From NCBI GenBank assembly GCA_964584785.1, contig CAZPBY010000036.1, positions 1-64,000 on the forward strand: a stretch of DNA of 64,000 bases. Direction: 5' to 3'. Below are positions 52,001 through 58,827 of this stretch, piece after piece. Numbering within the stretch: the first letter of the stretch is position 1; each line of letters begins with the position of its first letter. Source of the stretch: JAHFTY01 sp964584785 (lineage in GTDB: Bacteria > Acidobacteriota > Terriglobia > 20CM-2-55-15). The notes beneath the pieces are model-generated. The model worked only from the letters and a program-made list of their open reading frames with translations, searched no databases and was not told the origin of the DNA. The translations under genes were made by a program, and so were the position numbers.

Positions 52001-52176
52001 CGACCCCGGGCCAGCTCGTGCAGGCAGGAGACGTCAAGGAAACACTGTCACGGCTTGTGGACGAACTCAACGACGTGACCGCGAAAGCTATTCCGGACAT
52101 TTTCAAATCCACAAAAGACAGCGGCATCAATGTGACACCGCCAAAACCGATTTCGTTAATACGCATCGCGCAGTAA
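49021..52176 (+). CDS. Secreted VPS10/sortilin-like BNR-repeat protein
   Basis: This 1051-residue protein has a signal peptide (about 1-26, FIPLVISISLAAGAQ). The body is a propeller with at least ten Asp boxes: STDGGRTWK, TIDGGQTWT, TVDGGANWT, SDDAGAHWT, SYDRGTTWD, STDRGDSWE, SRDAGKSWT, TNDYGSTWK, TLDRGQHWS, and others. The C-terminal 300 residues contain HLFEIRPAFEFN, a beta region (YYLAEAATDLRIDIRDGNN) and a Gly-rich helix region (RQQGGGAGGPAAGNS). Acidobacterial genomes carry many such proteins, usually annotated as glycosyl-hydrolase-like, without proven activity. It is followed 11 bases later by an M14 peptidase gene. Confidence 0.93.
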   Translation: MKPRRLCRRVFLFIPLVISISLAAGAQRPAPAAEVILSRLTFRSIGPATMGGRVDDFAVSERQPSTFYVGVATGGVWKTTNNGTTWEPVFDAQDVSSVGAVAVAQDNPNIVWAGTGEDNNRQSSSWGSGVYKSTDGGRTWKNMGLQESRHVGRIVIDPVDSNVVYVAATGHLWGANKERGLFKTIDGGQTWTTSLFVDDQTGASDIVMDPTNNKVLYVAMYQRQRSVWGFNGGGPGSAIYKTVDGGANWTKLTEGIPPGSLGRIGLDIYRKDPKVVLALIQHERDSGLYRSDDAGAHWTKVGNTNPRPLYFSQIRVDPNDSRRMYVVGTRLMVSNDSGKTFNEVRIRYARGGTDRPRDDMDAHALWIDPRDSNHLVLGSDVGVTISYDRGTTWDYVDNLPLGQFYHVGYDMETPYHVYGGLQDNDVWTGPSAVRNRFGIANHEWTTLGIGDGFVALADPRDSHNIYAETQDGNIVRVNRETNERKSIRPQAGRGEPPLRWTWDTPMILSPHDPKTLLVAANKVFRSTDRGDSWETISPDLTSGADRETLSLMGVTGSEIKLSKNDGVAAWPTIVALTESPRKAGLYYAGADDGTVNVSRDAGKSWTNISAKFPGRPQATPAKRFAASVFDDAVAYAVFNNHRADDYGSYVYVTNDYGSTWKSLSSTLPGGQVANCITEDPNNPDVLYLGTESGLFVTLDRGQHWSRLQNNLPTAPIDEITIHPRDNDMLLATHGRSIWILDDITPIQRASEAVKSAAHLFEIRPAFEFNVSNDRANYPGDRRFWGQNPDFGAAITYYLAEAATDLRIDIRDGNNLSIRQIGGDDLKNGRAAGLNRTYWDLRHQPVAASSGPFVLPGDYRVVFTVEGREAGSRVVHVFADPLARISDLDRKTQHDTALALHELQRTEVEAATIVTLASGELKNLQDVLKREANVPAGLTRDADTIAERLSRLSAQLGVNRQQGGGAGGPAAGNSPAIGNQISTLKNQIIGWSAAPTPGQLVQAGDVKETLSRLVDELNDVTAKAIPDIFKSTKDSGINVTPPKPISLIRIAQ

Positions 52177-52187
52177 ACTACGGCGCC

Positions 52188-53783
52188 ATGAAAACTAGAC
52201 ACGTTGCTTTTCTTCTGATCGCGATCGCGTTTGTGTTTCTCGCATCAGGGGCTGCACAAACTCGGGCTCAAAACGCTTTGTCGACGCTCAAGACGACACC
52301 GGAAAGGACGGAGTACCGCGAGACAAGCCGCTATGACGATGTGATGGCCTTTCTGAAGGCCGTCGACACCGCATCCGATCTGGTCCACCTGACAACGATG
52401 GGGTACACGTTTGAGGGCCGCCCCTTACCGTTGGCGGTCGTCGGTAAGGTTGCCGATGCGCGCCCGGAGACCGTGCGAGCCTCCGGAAAGCTTCGTGTTT
52501 ACATTCAGGCGAACGTTCATGCCGGTGAAGTCGAGGGCAAGGAGTCGGCGCAAGCGCTGGTGCGCGACATCGCGATGGGACGCTACGCTCAATGGATGGA
52601 CACCATGGTTCTGCTCGTGGGTCCCATTTACAACGCGGACGGCAACGAGAAGGTGTCGCTGACGAATCGTGGAGTTCAGCACGGGCCCATCGGCGGAATG
52701 GGAACGCGTCCTAACGCTCAGGGGCTGAACATCAACCGCGACTACATGAAACTCGAAACTCCGGAAGGGCGTTCGATGGTGAAGCTGCTCAATGAATACG
52801 ATCCCCACATCATGATGGATCTGCATACCACCGACGGCTCCCGTCATGCATACCACCTCACCTGGGAAGTGCCGAACAATCCCGCCGTCGACCCCGGAAT
52901 TGCGCAGCTCGCACAAAAAGACTGGCTGCCTGCAGTCACCAATACCATTCGCTCCAAATACAAATGGGAATTTCACTCGTACGGCAATGTCAGCGGCCAA
53001 TCGTCGCCGCGTGTCTGGAGTACTGTTGAAGATCTGCCTCGCTACAGCCACAACTATTGGGGACTGCGCAATCGATTCGGAATTCTCAGCGAAACGTACT
53101 CTTACCTCACCTTCCAGGACCGCATCATCACGGACACCCGATTCCTGGAAGAACTCTTGAACTTTGCTCACGCCAATGCGGCTCGGATTCGCAAGGCGAC
53201 GGAAGACGCCGACAAACTCTCGATCATCGGCCGGCAGATTTCACTGCGCTCCCAGCTGAAACGCTCGGACCAGATGGTGGAGATCCTGATGGGGGAAACC
53301 GAGGACGTGATCAATCCGTATTCCGGACGGGTGATGAATCTTCGTAAGGATGTCCGCAAACCGGAAATGATGTATGAGGAAGCAGGCTTCGAATCGACGG
53401 ACTCCGAACGCGTTCCATCCGCGTATTACATCCCGGCGAATCTCACGACAGCGATCGAACGTCTTCGCACGCATGGCGTGAAACTCGAACGCCTGGATCA
53501 GCCAACGCCTTCTCTGCAGCTCGAGGAATTCCAGATCGAGTCCACGCAAGTCACACCGCAGGCCTTCGAGAATCACAAGGAGCGTACTCTGGCGGGGAAG
53601 TATGCTCCGGTCGAGCGATCATTGCCGGCGGGAACATTCAGGGTTTCGATGAACCAGCCGCTCGCGCGCCTGGCGTTTTATTTGATCGAGCCGCGTTCGA
53701 ATGATGGACTTCTGACGTGGAACTTCCTGGATGATGCCCTGAAGGATCCAAAAGTTTACCCCATCGTTCGAACGCGGCAGTAG
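52188..53783 (+). CDS. Secreted M14-family metallocarboxypeptidase
   Basis: This 531-residue protein has a signal peptide (about 1-28). The zinc-binding HxxE is in NVHAGEVEGKESAQALV (His near 111, Glu near 114), the third ligand His in MMDLHTTDGSRHAYHL, and the catalytic Glu in FGILSETYSYLTFQDR. The N-terminal half has the expected TMGYTFEGRPLPLAVVG. The C-terminal ~160 residues form an extra beta domain (GEAERVPS-like SERVPSAYYIPANLTTAIERL; GTFRVSMNQPLARLAFYLIEPRSNDGLLTWNF in parts). It would trim peptides outside the cell, perhaps feeding the OPT transporter nearby (inference). Confidence 0.93.
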   Translation: MKTRHVAFLLIAIAFVFLASGAAQTRAQNALSTLKTTPERTEYRETSRYDDVMAFLKAVDTASDLVHLTTMGYTFEGRPLPLAVVGKVADARPETVRASGKLRVYIQANVHAGEVEGKESAQALVRDIAMGRYAQWMDTMVLLVGPIYNADGNEKVSLTNRGVQHGPIGGMGTRPNAQGLNINRDYMKLETPEGRSMVKLLNEYDPHIMMDLHTTDGSRHAYHLTWEVPNNPAVDPGIAQLAQKDWLPAVTNTIRSKYKWEFHSYGNVSGQSSPRVWSTVEDLPRYSHNYWGLRNRFGILSETYSYLTFQDRIITDTRFLEELLNFAHANAARIRKATEDADKLSIIGRQISLRSQLKRSDQMVEILMGETEDVINPYSGRVMNLRKDVRKPEMMYEEAGFESTDSERVPSAYYIPANLTTAIERLRTHGVKLERLDQPTPSLQLEEFQIESTQVTPQAFENHKERTLAGKYAPVERSLPAGTFRVSMNQPLARLAFYLIEPRSNDGLLTWNFLDDALKDPKVYPIVRTRQ

Positions 53784-53790
53784 GCGGATT

Positions 53791-54078
53791 CTACGGATTC
53801 AGTTTGTCGAGACGGTCCAAACGTCTTGAATGTATTCGGGCAACAATGACTAAATCGTGAGTTGCCTTGACGAGTGCCTGGATTTGCGTGGTATTCCTGT
53901 CCGATTGCTTTTCGACTTTGCCCAACCGCTTCAGCGCCGCCCGGTGTTCTTGCATCGCCGTCCGGTGTGCCTCCATCGACTTCCGGTGTTCCTCCATCGC
54001 CGCCCGGTGTTCCTCGGCAGCATTCGATTGGCTCTGAAGGATGAAGTTTATCAGTTCGTCTCTTTCTTCCGGTGACAT
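53791..54078 (-). CDS. Small coiled-coil protein with exact heptad repeats
   Basis: This 95-residue frame has four consecutive 7-residue units, EEHRAAM, EEHRKSM, EAHRTAM and QEHRAAL, then KRLGKVEKQSDRNTTQIQALV, which should form a continuous coiled coil with Met/Leu at one core position and the invariant His-Arg pair outside. The C-terminus is helical and basic (IHSRRLDRLDKL). The gene has an unusual DNA repeat of 21 bases as a result. No known family was recognised. It converges on the M14 peptidase gene with 7 bases between the stops. Confidence 0.75.
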   Translation of the reverse strand: MSPEERDELINFILQSQSNAAEEHRAAMEEHRKSMEAHRTAMQEHRAALKRLGKVEKQSDRNTTQIQALVKATHDLVIVARIHSRRLDRLDKLNP

Positions 54079-54139
54079 CGAATCTCCTCTTCTTGGTTTG
54101 GACGGCTTGCGAGGGTCAGGCGATTGTAGACCAAGATTG

Positions 54140-55603
54140 TCAACGCAGGCGAACGGTCAGCGGCTTGGACTTCAGGTCACGGGCATTCACGTTTTTAACG
54201 GCTGTCACGGTACGCTGACCGCCTTGCGGGAATACCACCTCGACGTCGACGCGTGTGTTGTCGGCTAACCCGAAATGCACCGGTGCGTCGTTCTGGGAAT
54301 TGTAACCAGAACCGGTGTCGACGAGGGCGGTTCCCAGGAGATTGCGAGTACCTGCTGCGAATATCCGAACTTCAGCGCCTGCTTTGACGAAGTGCCCTTT
54401 TGCGTCTGCGACGCGGATTTGAATCGATCGAGCGGCATCCACTGCAGGCAGCAGATTTCGCATGATGAAATGCATGCCTTTCGGTGTCGATCCGGTCAGC
54501 GCGAGATCCATATCGCCATCACCATCGAAGTCGGCCCACTGGACGCCGTGGTCCGCTTCGAGCATGCGGATGTTGTCTGGCGTCACATCCTCGAACTTCG
54601 AGCCCGTGTTGCGGAACAGGTAATCGCGATAGCTCGTGCCTCCCGTGACTGTCCCATTCACATAAAGATCGACGTGCCCATCGTTGTCGAAATCTGCAAA
54701 CGCGCAGGAGTCGTAGCGGCTGTCGATCGCAACGCCCCATGCAGCGGAAACGTCCTCAAAGCGGCCTTCTCCGCGATTCAAAAACACGGCGTTTGGTCCG
54801 TAATTCGCCATGAACAGATCGAGGTGACCGTCGCCATCGATGTCGGCGACGCATGGACGAACGGTTCCGTTGGCCGGATTCTTCGGCGCGCGGCCGCCCC
54901 ATTCCACTCCAGCTTCCCGTGCAACGTCGGTGAATCGGCCGCGGTCATTTCGGAATAAGCCGTTTTCATCGCCGTCCATGTTCGCGACGTACAGATCGAG
55001 ATCCCCGTCCTCGTCGTAATCGAACCACACGGCTCCGACCGTTTTGCGTGGATCGGCGAGTCCCGCATTGGGTGCGATGTCGGTGAAGCGTCCATTGTTG
55101 TTCCAGAAAAGGGCGTTCGGCCGGTCGCGAAAAGCAACGAAGAGGTCGAGATCGCCGTCACCATCGAAGTCGATCCAACTCAATTGTCGGACCGCCGCAG
55201 TTTTGTTGTCGAAGTCCAACAGGTAGGTGATGTCGAAGAATTTCCCGTGGTCGTTGCGGTACAGGCGCAGCACAGGCTTGTCGCCGGGCGCGAAACCCAC
55301 GGCGAGATCGGGATCGCCGTCCGCGTCAAAGTCACCCCAGGCTGCGGCTCGTGTCGCGCGTTCGTCTGCAATTCCGGCGGCTGCGGCGACATCTGTGAAC
55401 ACACCGTGGTCGTTGCGGTACAACCGGTTCGCGGTGCCGTTGAATCCGACGAACAAATCCAGATCGCCGTCGCCATCGTAGTCGGCCCAGGCATTCACAA
55501 AAGTATTGCCGCTCGACATCAGATCCGGTTGCACGGGTTCGAACTTCGGAACGTCCGGGGCGACAGCAAAAAGAAGAATCAAGACGGCGATCCCGACTCG
55601 CAT
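54140..55603 (-). CDS. Secreted FG-GAP/VCBS repeat protein with ASPIC/UnbV C-terminus
   Basis: This 487-residue protein begins with a short signal peptide. It has about seven FG-GAP blades each carrying a calcium loop: DYDGDGDLDLFVGFNG, DFDADGDPDLAVGF, DFDGDGDLDLFVAF, DYDEDGDLDLYVAN, DIDGDGHLDLFMAN, DFDNDGHVDLYVNG and DFDGDGDMDLALTG. The C-terminal ~100 residues (SIQIRVADAKGHFVKAGAEVRIFAAG...VHFGLADNTRVDVEVVFPQG) match the ASPIC/UnbV domain. Integrin-alpha-like propellers of this type mediate adhesion or polymer binding outside the cell. The partner is unknown. Confidence 0.93.
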   Translation of the reverse strand: MRVGIAVLILLFAVAPDVPKFEPVQPDLMSSGNTFVNAWADYDGDGDLDLFVGFNGTANRLYRNDHGVFTDVAAAAGIADERATRAAAWGDFDADGDPDLAVGFAPGDKPVLRLYRNDHGKFFDITYLLDFDNKTAAVRQLSWIDFDGDGDLDLFVAFRDRPNALFWNNNGRFTDIAPNAGLADPRKTVGAVWFDYDEDGDLDLYVANMDGDENGLFRNDRGRFTDVAREAGVEWGGRAPKNPANGTVRPCVADIDGDGHLDLFMANYGPNAVFLNRGEGRFEDVSAAWGVAIDSRYDSCAFADFDNDGHVDLYVNGTVTGGTSYRDYLFRNTGSKFEDVTPDNIRMLEADHGVQWADFDGDGDMDLALTGSTPKGMHFIMRNLLPAVDAARSIQIRVADAKGHFVKAGAEVRIFAAGTRNLLGTALVDTGSGYNSQNDAPVHFGLADNTRVDVEVVFPQGGQRTVTAVKNVNARDLKSKPLTVRLR

Positions 55604-55705
55604 CGCATACTCTTACCACGCCGGCTGATGAAACTCGATGATCTTTGTTTACCGGATGTTGTAGTCTAACCACACTTCGACAACAGTTGGACAGAGGAGG
55701 AAGGT

Positions 55706-56185
55706 ATGCTTCGTTTCATAACGCGGCGGACGCTTTCTGTGACGGTGATGTTGATGGTGTTCGTTTGTTTCGGTTTCATCACTGCATCCGAACCTGATCC
55801 CAAGGTGCTCTCTTTCAAACTACCCAAAGACATTAAATGGAGCGGCACCGAAACCAGTCCTTCACAGCAGGCAGTACTCGTTGGCGATCCTGCGAAGGAG
55901 GGGCTCTACGTTGTCCTCACGAAGTGGCATAAGGGAAACAACATGAGCCGTCCGCATTTTCATCCGAACGACCGGTTCATTACGGTGATCTCCGGGACGT
56001 GGTGGGTCGGCACGGGTCCGAAGTTCGATCCGGATAGCACCACTCCGATGCCGGCTGGATCATTCGTGACGCACTTCGGCAAGCAGATTCACTATGACGG
56101 CGCGAAGGACGAGGACGTTCTCCTGCAGATCGTCGGCATGGGGCCCGCTACGTCGACGCCGGCCGAACAGAAGCCGCCGGAATAG
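55706..56185 (+). CDS. Secreted cupin-domain protein
   Basis: This 159-residue protein has a signal-like N-terminus (TVMLMVFVCFGFITASEP). The cupin core includes the metal-binding motif in SRPHFHPNDRFITVISGTWWVG and a second motif in GSFVTHFGKQIHYDGAKDEDVLLQIVGMGP. AGGAGG lies 5 bases before the ATG (55695-55700). It could bind a metal or small ligand in the periplasm; no enzymatic role can be assigned. It converges on the NHL genes with a short hairpin between them. Confidence 0.85.
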   Translation: MLRFITRRTLSVTVMLMVFVCFGFITASEPDPKVLSFKLPKDIKWSGTETSPSQQAVLVGDPAKEGLYVVLTKWHKGNNMSRPHFHPNDRFITVISGTWWVGTGPKFDPDSTTPMPAGSFVTHFGKQIHYDGAKDEDVLLQIVGMGPATSTPAEQKPPE

Positions 56186-56199
56186 ATTTCGCGGCGACA

Positions 56200-56235
56200 G
56201 TCCGCGTGACGCACGATGGCTGAGTCACCGCGGAC
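56200..56235. terminator. Short hairpin between convergent genes
   Basis: The arms gtccgcgtgac (56200-56210) and gtcaccgcggac (56224-56235) pair with one bulged G over a 13-base loop. It sits in the 52-base gap between the cupin stop and the NHL stop, so it could serve both transcripts. No T-run follows on either side; it is a weak call. Confidence 0.45.
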
Positions 56236-56237
56236 CC

Positions 56238-57332
56238 CTAGTCGTTCGAACGTCCGGGTCGAAGTGTCAGCCGTTGCACGCGCCAGTTCGAGAGTTCGCC
56301 GACGTACAAATCGTTTTCATTGCGGCAGTCGATGGAATTCACCAGACCGAATTCTTTCGTCTGTTTCCCCGCCTTTCCAAACTTCCCAACAACGCGGCCG
56401 TCAAGTTCCACTTTGTAAATTGCGGCATCGTCCATGCCGTAAGGATCGCCGGAATGCGCGCTGTAAATGTATTGGTGTGTACCGCGTGTGATGCACAGGG
56501 CCTGCGGACTGCCGATATTGGTGATCTGCGATTTGAACGTGCCGTTGTTGTCGAACACCTGGATTCGCTTGTTCCCGGCGTCCGCAACGTAAACATTGCC
56601 CTGCGCGTCAACGGCGATCGAATGCGGCGTGTCGAACTGGCCTTGCTCGGCGCCTTTTTGTCCCCATGACGAAGTGAACCGTCCCGTCGGTTCGAACTTC
56701 GCAATGCGCGCGTTTCCGTGACCATCGGCGACGAAGATGTTTCCTGCAGCGTCCCACGCAACGTCAGTCGGACGGTTGAACGCATCGCCGGCGCCGCCGG
56801 CTCCGGGAGCGCCTCCGCGTCCGCCGGGAAACGCGCCGCCCGCACCGCCACCGCGACCGCCTCTGCCGCCTTCAGCACTCGGAGGTTGGATGACGCGAAT
56901 GTTGATCGCCTCTGGTTTGCGTCCCATCACCATCAAGACCCGGCCTTCCGGACTGAACTTCACGATCTGGCTCGCCGCCTCGTCCACCGTCCAGATGTTG
57001 TCCTGCGGGTCGACACGAACCGCGTGAGCCTGCATAAATCCGTAGATTCCCTTGCCGATTTCGCGGACGTACGCACCGTTTTGGTCGAACTCGAACAGCC
57101 GCGATCCGCCATGCGTGATGATGCGGGAAGCGCCAAGCATCGCCGTGGGGTTTCCGGTCCGCGTATAGATAAACAGATGACCGCGAGAATTGGTAGCGAC
57201 GCCCGCAACTTCTCCGAGGTGAATGTCATCGGGCATTTTGAGCGCATTTGCCGCCGAGTCGAACGCGATCTCCGGAATGGATTGCGCCGCCAGTTGGGTG
57301 ACTAAGGCGATGATCAGTAAGATCCGCTTCAT
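56238..57332 (-). CDS. Secreted NHL-repeat protein with Gly-rich insert
   Basis: This 364-residue protein has a signal peptide (about 1-17). It forms an NHL-type propeller: HAVRVDPQDNIWTVDEAASQIVKFSPEGRVLMVMG, NRPTDVAWDAAGNIFVADGHGNARIAKFEPTG, HSIAVDAQGNVYVADAGNKRIQVFDNNG in pieces, and SIDCRNENDLYVGELSNWRVQRL. Between blades near 150-185 is a Gly/Ala-rich insert (GGRGGRGGGAGGAFPGGRGG) that the downstream paralogue lacks. Its ATG overlaps the paralogue's 3' end gene order (ATGA coupling). NHL propellers bind protein or carbohydrate; the role is unknown. Confidence 0.88.
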   Translation of the reverse strand: MKRILLIIALVTQLAAQSIPEIAFDSAANALKMPDDIHLGEVAGVATNSRGHLFIYTRTGNPTAMLGASRIITHGGSRLFEFDQNGAYVREIGKGIYGFMQAHAVRVDPQDNIWTVDEAASQIVKFSPEGRVLMVMGRKPEAINIRVIQPPSAEGGRGGRGGGAGGAFPGGRGGAPGAGGAGDAFNRPTDVAWDAAGNIFVADGHGNARIAKFEPTGRFTSSWGQKGAEQGQFDTPHSIAVDAQGNVYVADAGNKRIQVFDNNGTFKSQITNIGSPQALCITRGTHQYIYSAHSGDPYGMDDAAIYKVELDGRVVGKFGKAGKQTKEFGLVNSIDCRNENDLYVGELSNWRVQRLTLRPGRSND

Positions 57333-58345
57333 GGCTGTTTCCTGTCCGGATGAAGGATGATTTTCTGGATACGAAACGCGGTAATCTCCGCAACAAAGAG
57401 TTCATTCGGATTCCGGCAATCGATCTCGTGGATTGTGCTGAATTCTTTCAGTTGTTTCCCGGCCTTGCCGAACTTGCCGATGATCGTGCCGTCCAGTTCC
57501 ATCTTGTAAATCTCGCCCGTGATGTCTCGATACTGGGAGAGCCCATTGTCGGGAAGCGAGTTCGACACGTACAGATATTGATGGGGTCCGGGAGAAATGC
57601 AGACAGCCCAGGGACTGCCGACTTTGTCGTAGATCGCTTTGAAGTTCAGATCGTTATCGAAAACCTGTACGCGGTTATTGCTGCGATCGCCCACGTAAAC
57701 GTTGCCCTGCGCGTCCATCGCCATGGTGTGCGGCAGGTTCAGCTGGCCCTGTTGATTGCCGCGGGTTCCGGCCGACTTAATGAATCGGCCATTCTTATCG
57801 AACTTCACCACTCGAGAATTGCCGTAGCCGTCGCTGATGAAAATATTGCCGGCGGCATCCCAGCCCACATCGGTCGGACGGTTGAAGATGTACGGTTGGG
57901 GTTCGAGCGGCGGACCTCCTGCCGTAAGACCGTCGACCATTTCAGGCCTGCGGCCGAGAACCATGACGACGCGTCCTTCCGGGTTGAACTTGATGATCAT
58001 GTTCGATCCTTCGTCCACAGCCCAGATGTTGTCGTCACGGTCGACTCGGACCGCGTGCGCAAACTCGAACCCGTAGAGCCCGGCGCCCAGTTCCCGGACG
58101 TAAGTTCCGTTCTGGTCGAACTCGAACAGACGCGTATCGCCGCTTCGGGTGTAGACGAACACATGGCCCTTTGAATTTGTGGCGACACCGATGCCTTCGC
58201 CCAAATACAAGTCTGCCGGGAGTTTCAGGAAATTCGGGACGGAGTCGTAAGCAATCTCGGGAACGTTCTCCGCTTTGGCTTTGGATTGGGCAGAGAGGGT
58301 CATGGACAGCAATAGAAGCACCGGAATCGACGACAAGAACCGCAT
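57329..58345 (-). CDS. Secreted NHL-repeat protein (paralogue)
   Basis: This 338-residue protein has a signal peptide (about 1-19). The blades HAVRVDRDDNIWAVDEGSNMIIKFNPEGRVVMVLG, NRPTDVGWDAAGNIFISDGYGNSRVVKFDKNG and HTMAMDAQGNVYVGDRSNNRVQVFDND, and the end EIDCRNPNELFVAEITAFRIQKIIL, align closely with the neighbouring NHL protein; the motifs are quoted in part. The two genes overlap by 4 bases in the same direction, so they arose by tandem duplication and are co-translated. A 4-residue linker replaces the Gly-rich insert. Function is unknown. Confidence 0.88.
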   Translation of the reverse strand: MRFLSSIPVLLLLSMTLSAQSKAKAENVPEIAYDSVPNFLKLPADLYLGEGIGVATNSKGHVFVYTRSGDTRLFEFDQNGTYVRELGAGLYGFEFAHAVRVDRDDNIWAVDEGSNMIIKFNPEGRVVMVLGRRPEMVDGLTAGGPPLEPQPYIFNRPTDVGWDAAGNIFISDGYGNSRVVKFDKNGRFIKSAGTRGNQQGQLNLPHTMAMDAQGNVYVGDRSNNRVQVFDNDLNFKAIYDKVGSPWAVCISPGPHQYLYVSNSLPDNGLSQYRDITGEIYKMELDGTIIGKFGKAGKQLKEFSTIHEIDCRNPNELFVAEITAFRIQKIILHPDRKQP

Positions 58346-58533
58346 CGCATTTCTCCTTTATCGTGTTCCGGCATTCTTACAGCGCCCCCCAAAAATTGCA
58401 ACGAGTTGATGTTTTTAAACTTAGTTGATGTAACGGGTGACCGCGTTGTAGGCTTCTCTTCGTATAAGACGTCTTGTTATCAATAATTTAGTTTGCGGTG
58501 GAGAATGGACATCTACCTGCAGAAGGCCGGAGC

Positions 58534-58752
58534 ATGGAAAAGATGTATGTTTACCCAGAAACAGTGGAATCGGCAGTCGTTGCCGAAACCGCAAAACATG
58601 TAGAGTCCCTTCGGTCTAAGGCAGACATCGTTGGGTATCAGTCGAAGCTGTATCAGGCGTTTCTCCAGCAGGGTGCCGGCAGCCGGACTGTGTCTCTTCA
58701 TAATGTGCGGCCGCGGACTGTGACACTGTGGAATCAGATCGTGCGCGCGTAA
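58534..58752 (+). CDS. Doubtful small protein
   Basis: From the ATG at 58534 the frame encodes 72 residues (MEKMYVYPETVESAVVAETA ... VTLWNQIVRA). It contains helix-like segments (VAETAKHVESLRSKADIVGY) but no known motif, and the only upstream support is a weak AAGG. It lies alone between NHL genes and the OPT transporter; it may be real or chance. Confidence 0.3.
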   Translation: MEKMYVYPETVESAVVAETAKHVESLRSKADIVGYQSKLYQAFLQQGAGSRTVSLHNVRPRTVTLWNQIVRA

Positions 58753-58827
58753 CGGCCGCGCGATAGCCTCCTCCGGGTGGTTCTGATAGAGTTGCATCGT
58801 TAACCCGAACGAATTCACGAGGTGACG

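Noticed and set aside
53850..54030. Short tandem DNA repeat as CRISPR or VNTR
   Set aside because: The 21-base units encode a heptad coiled coil in an open frame; no spacer-repeat structure exists.
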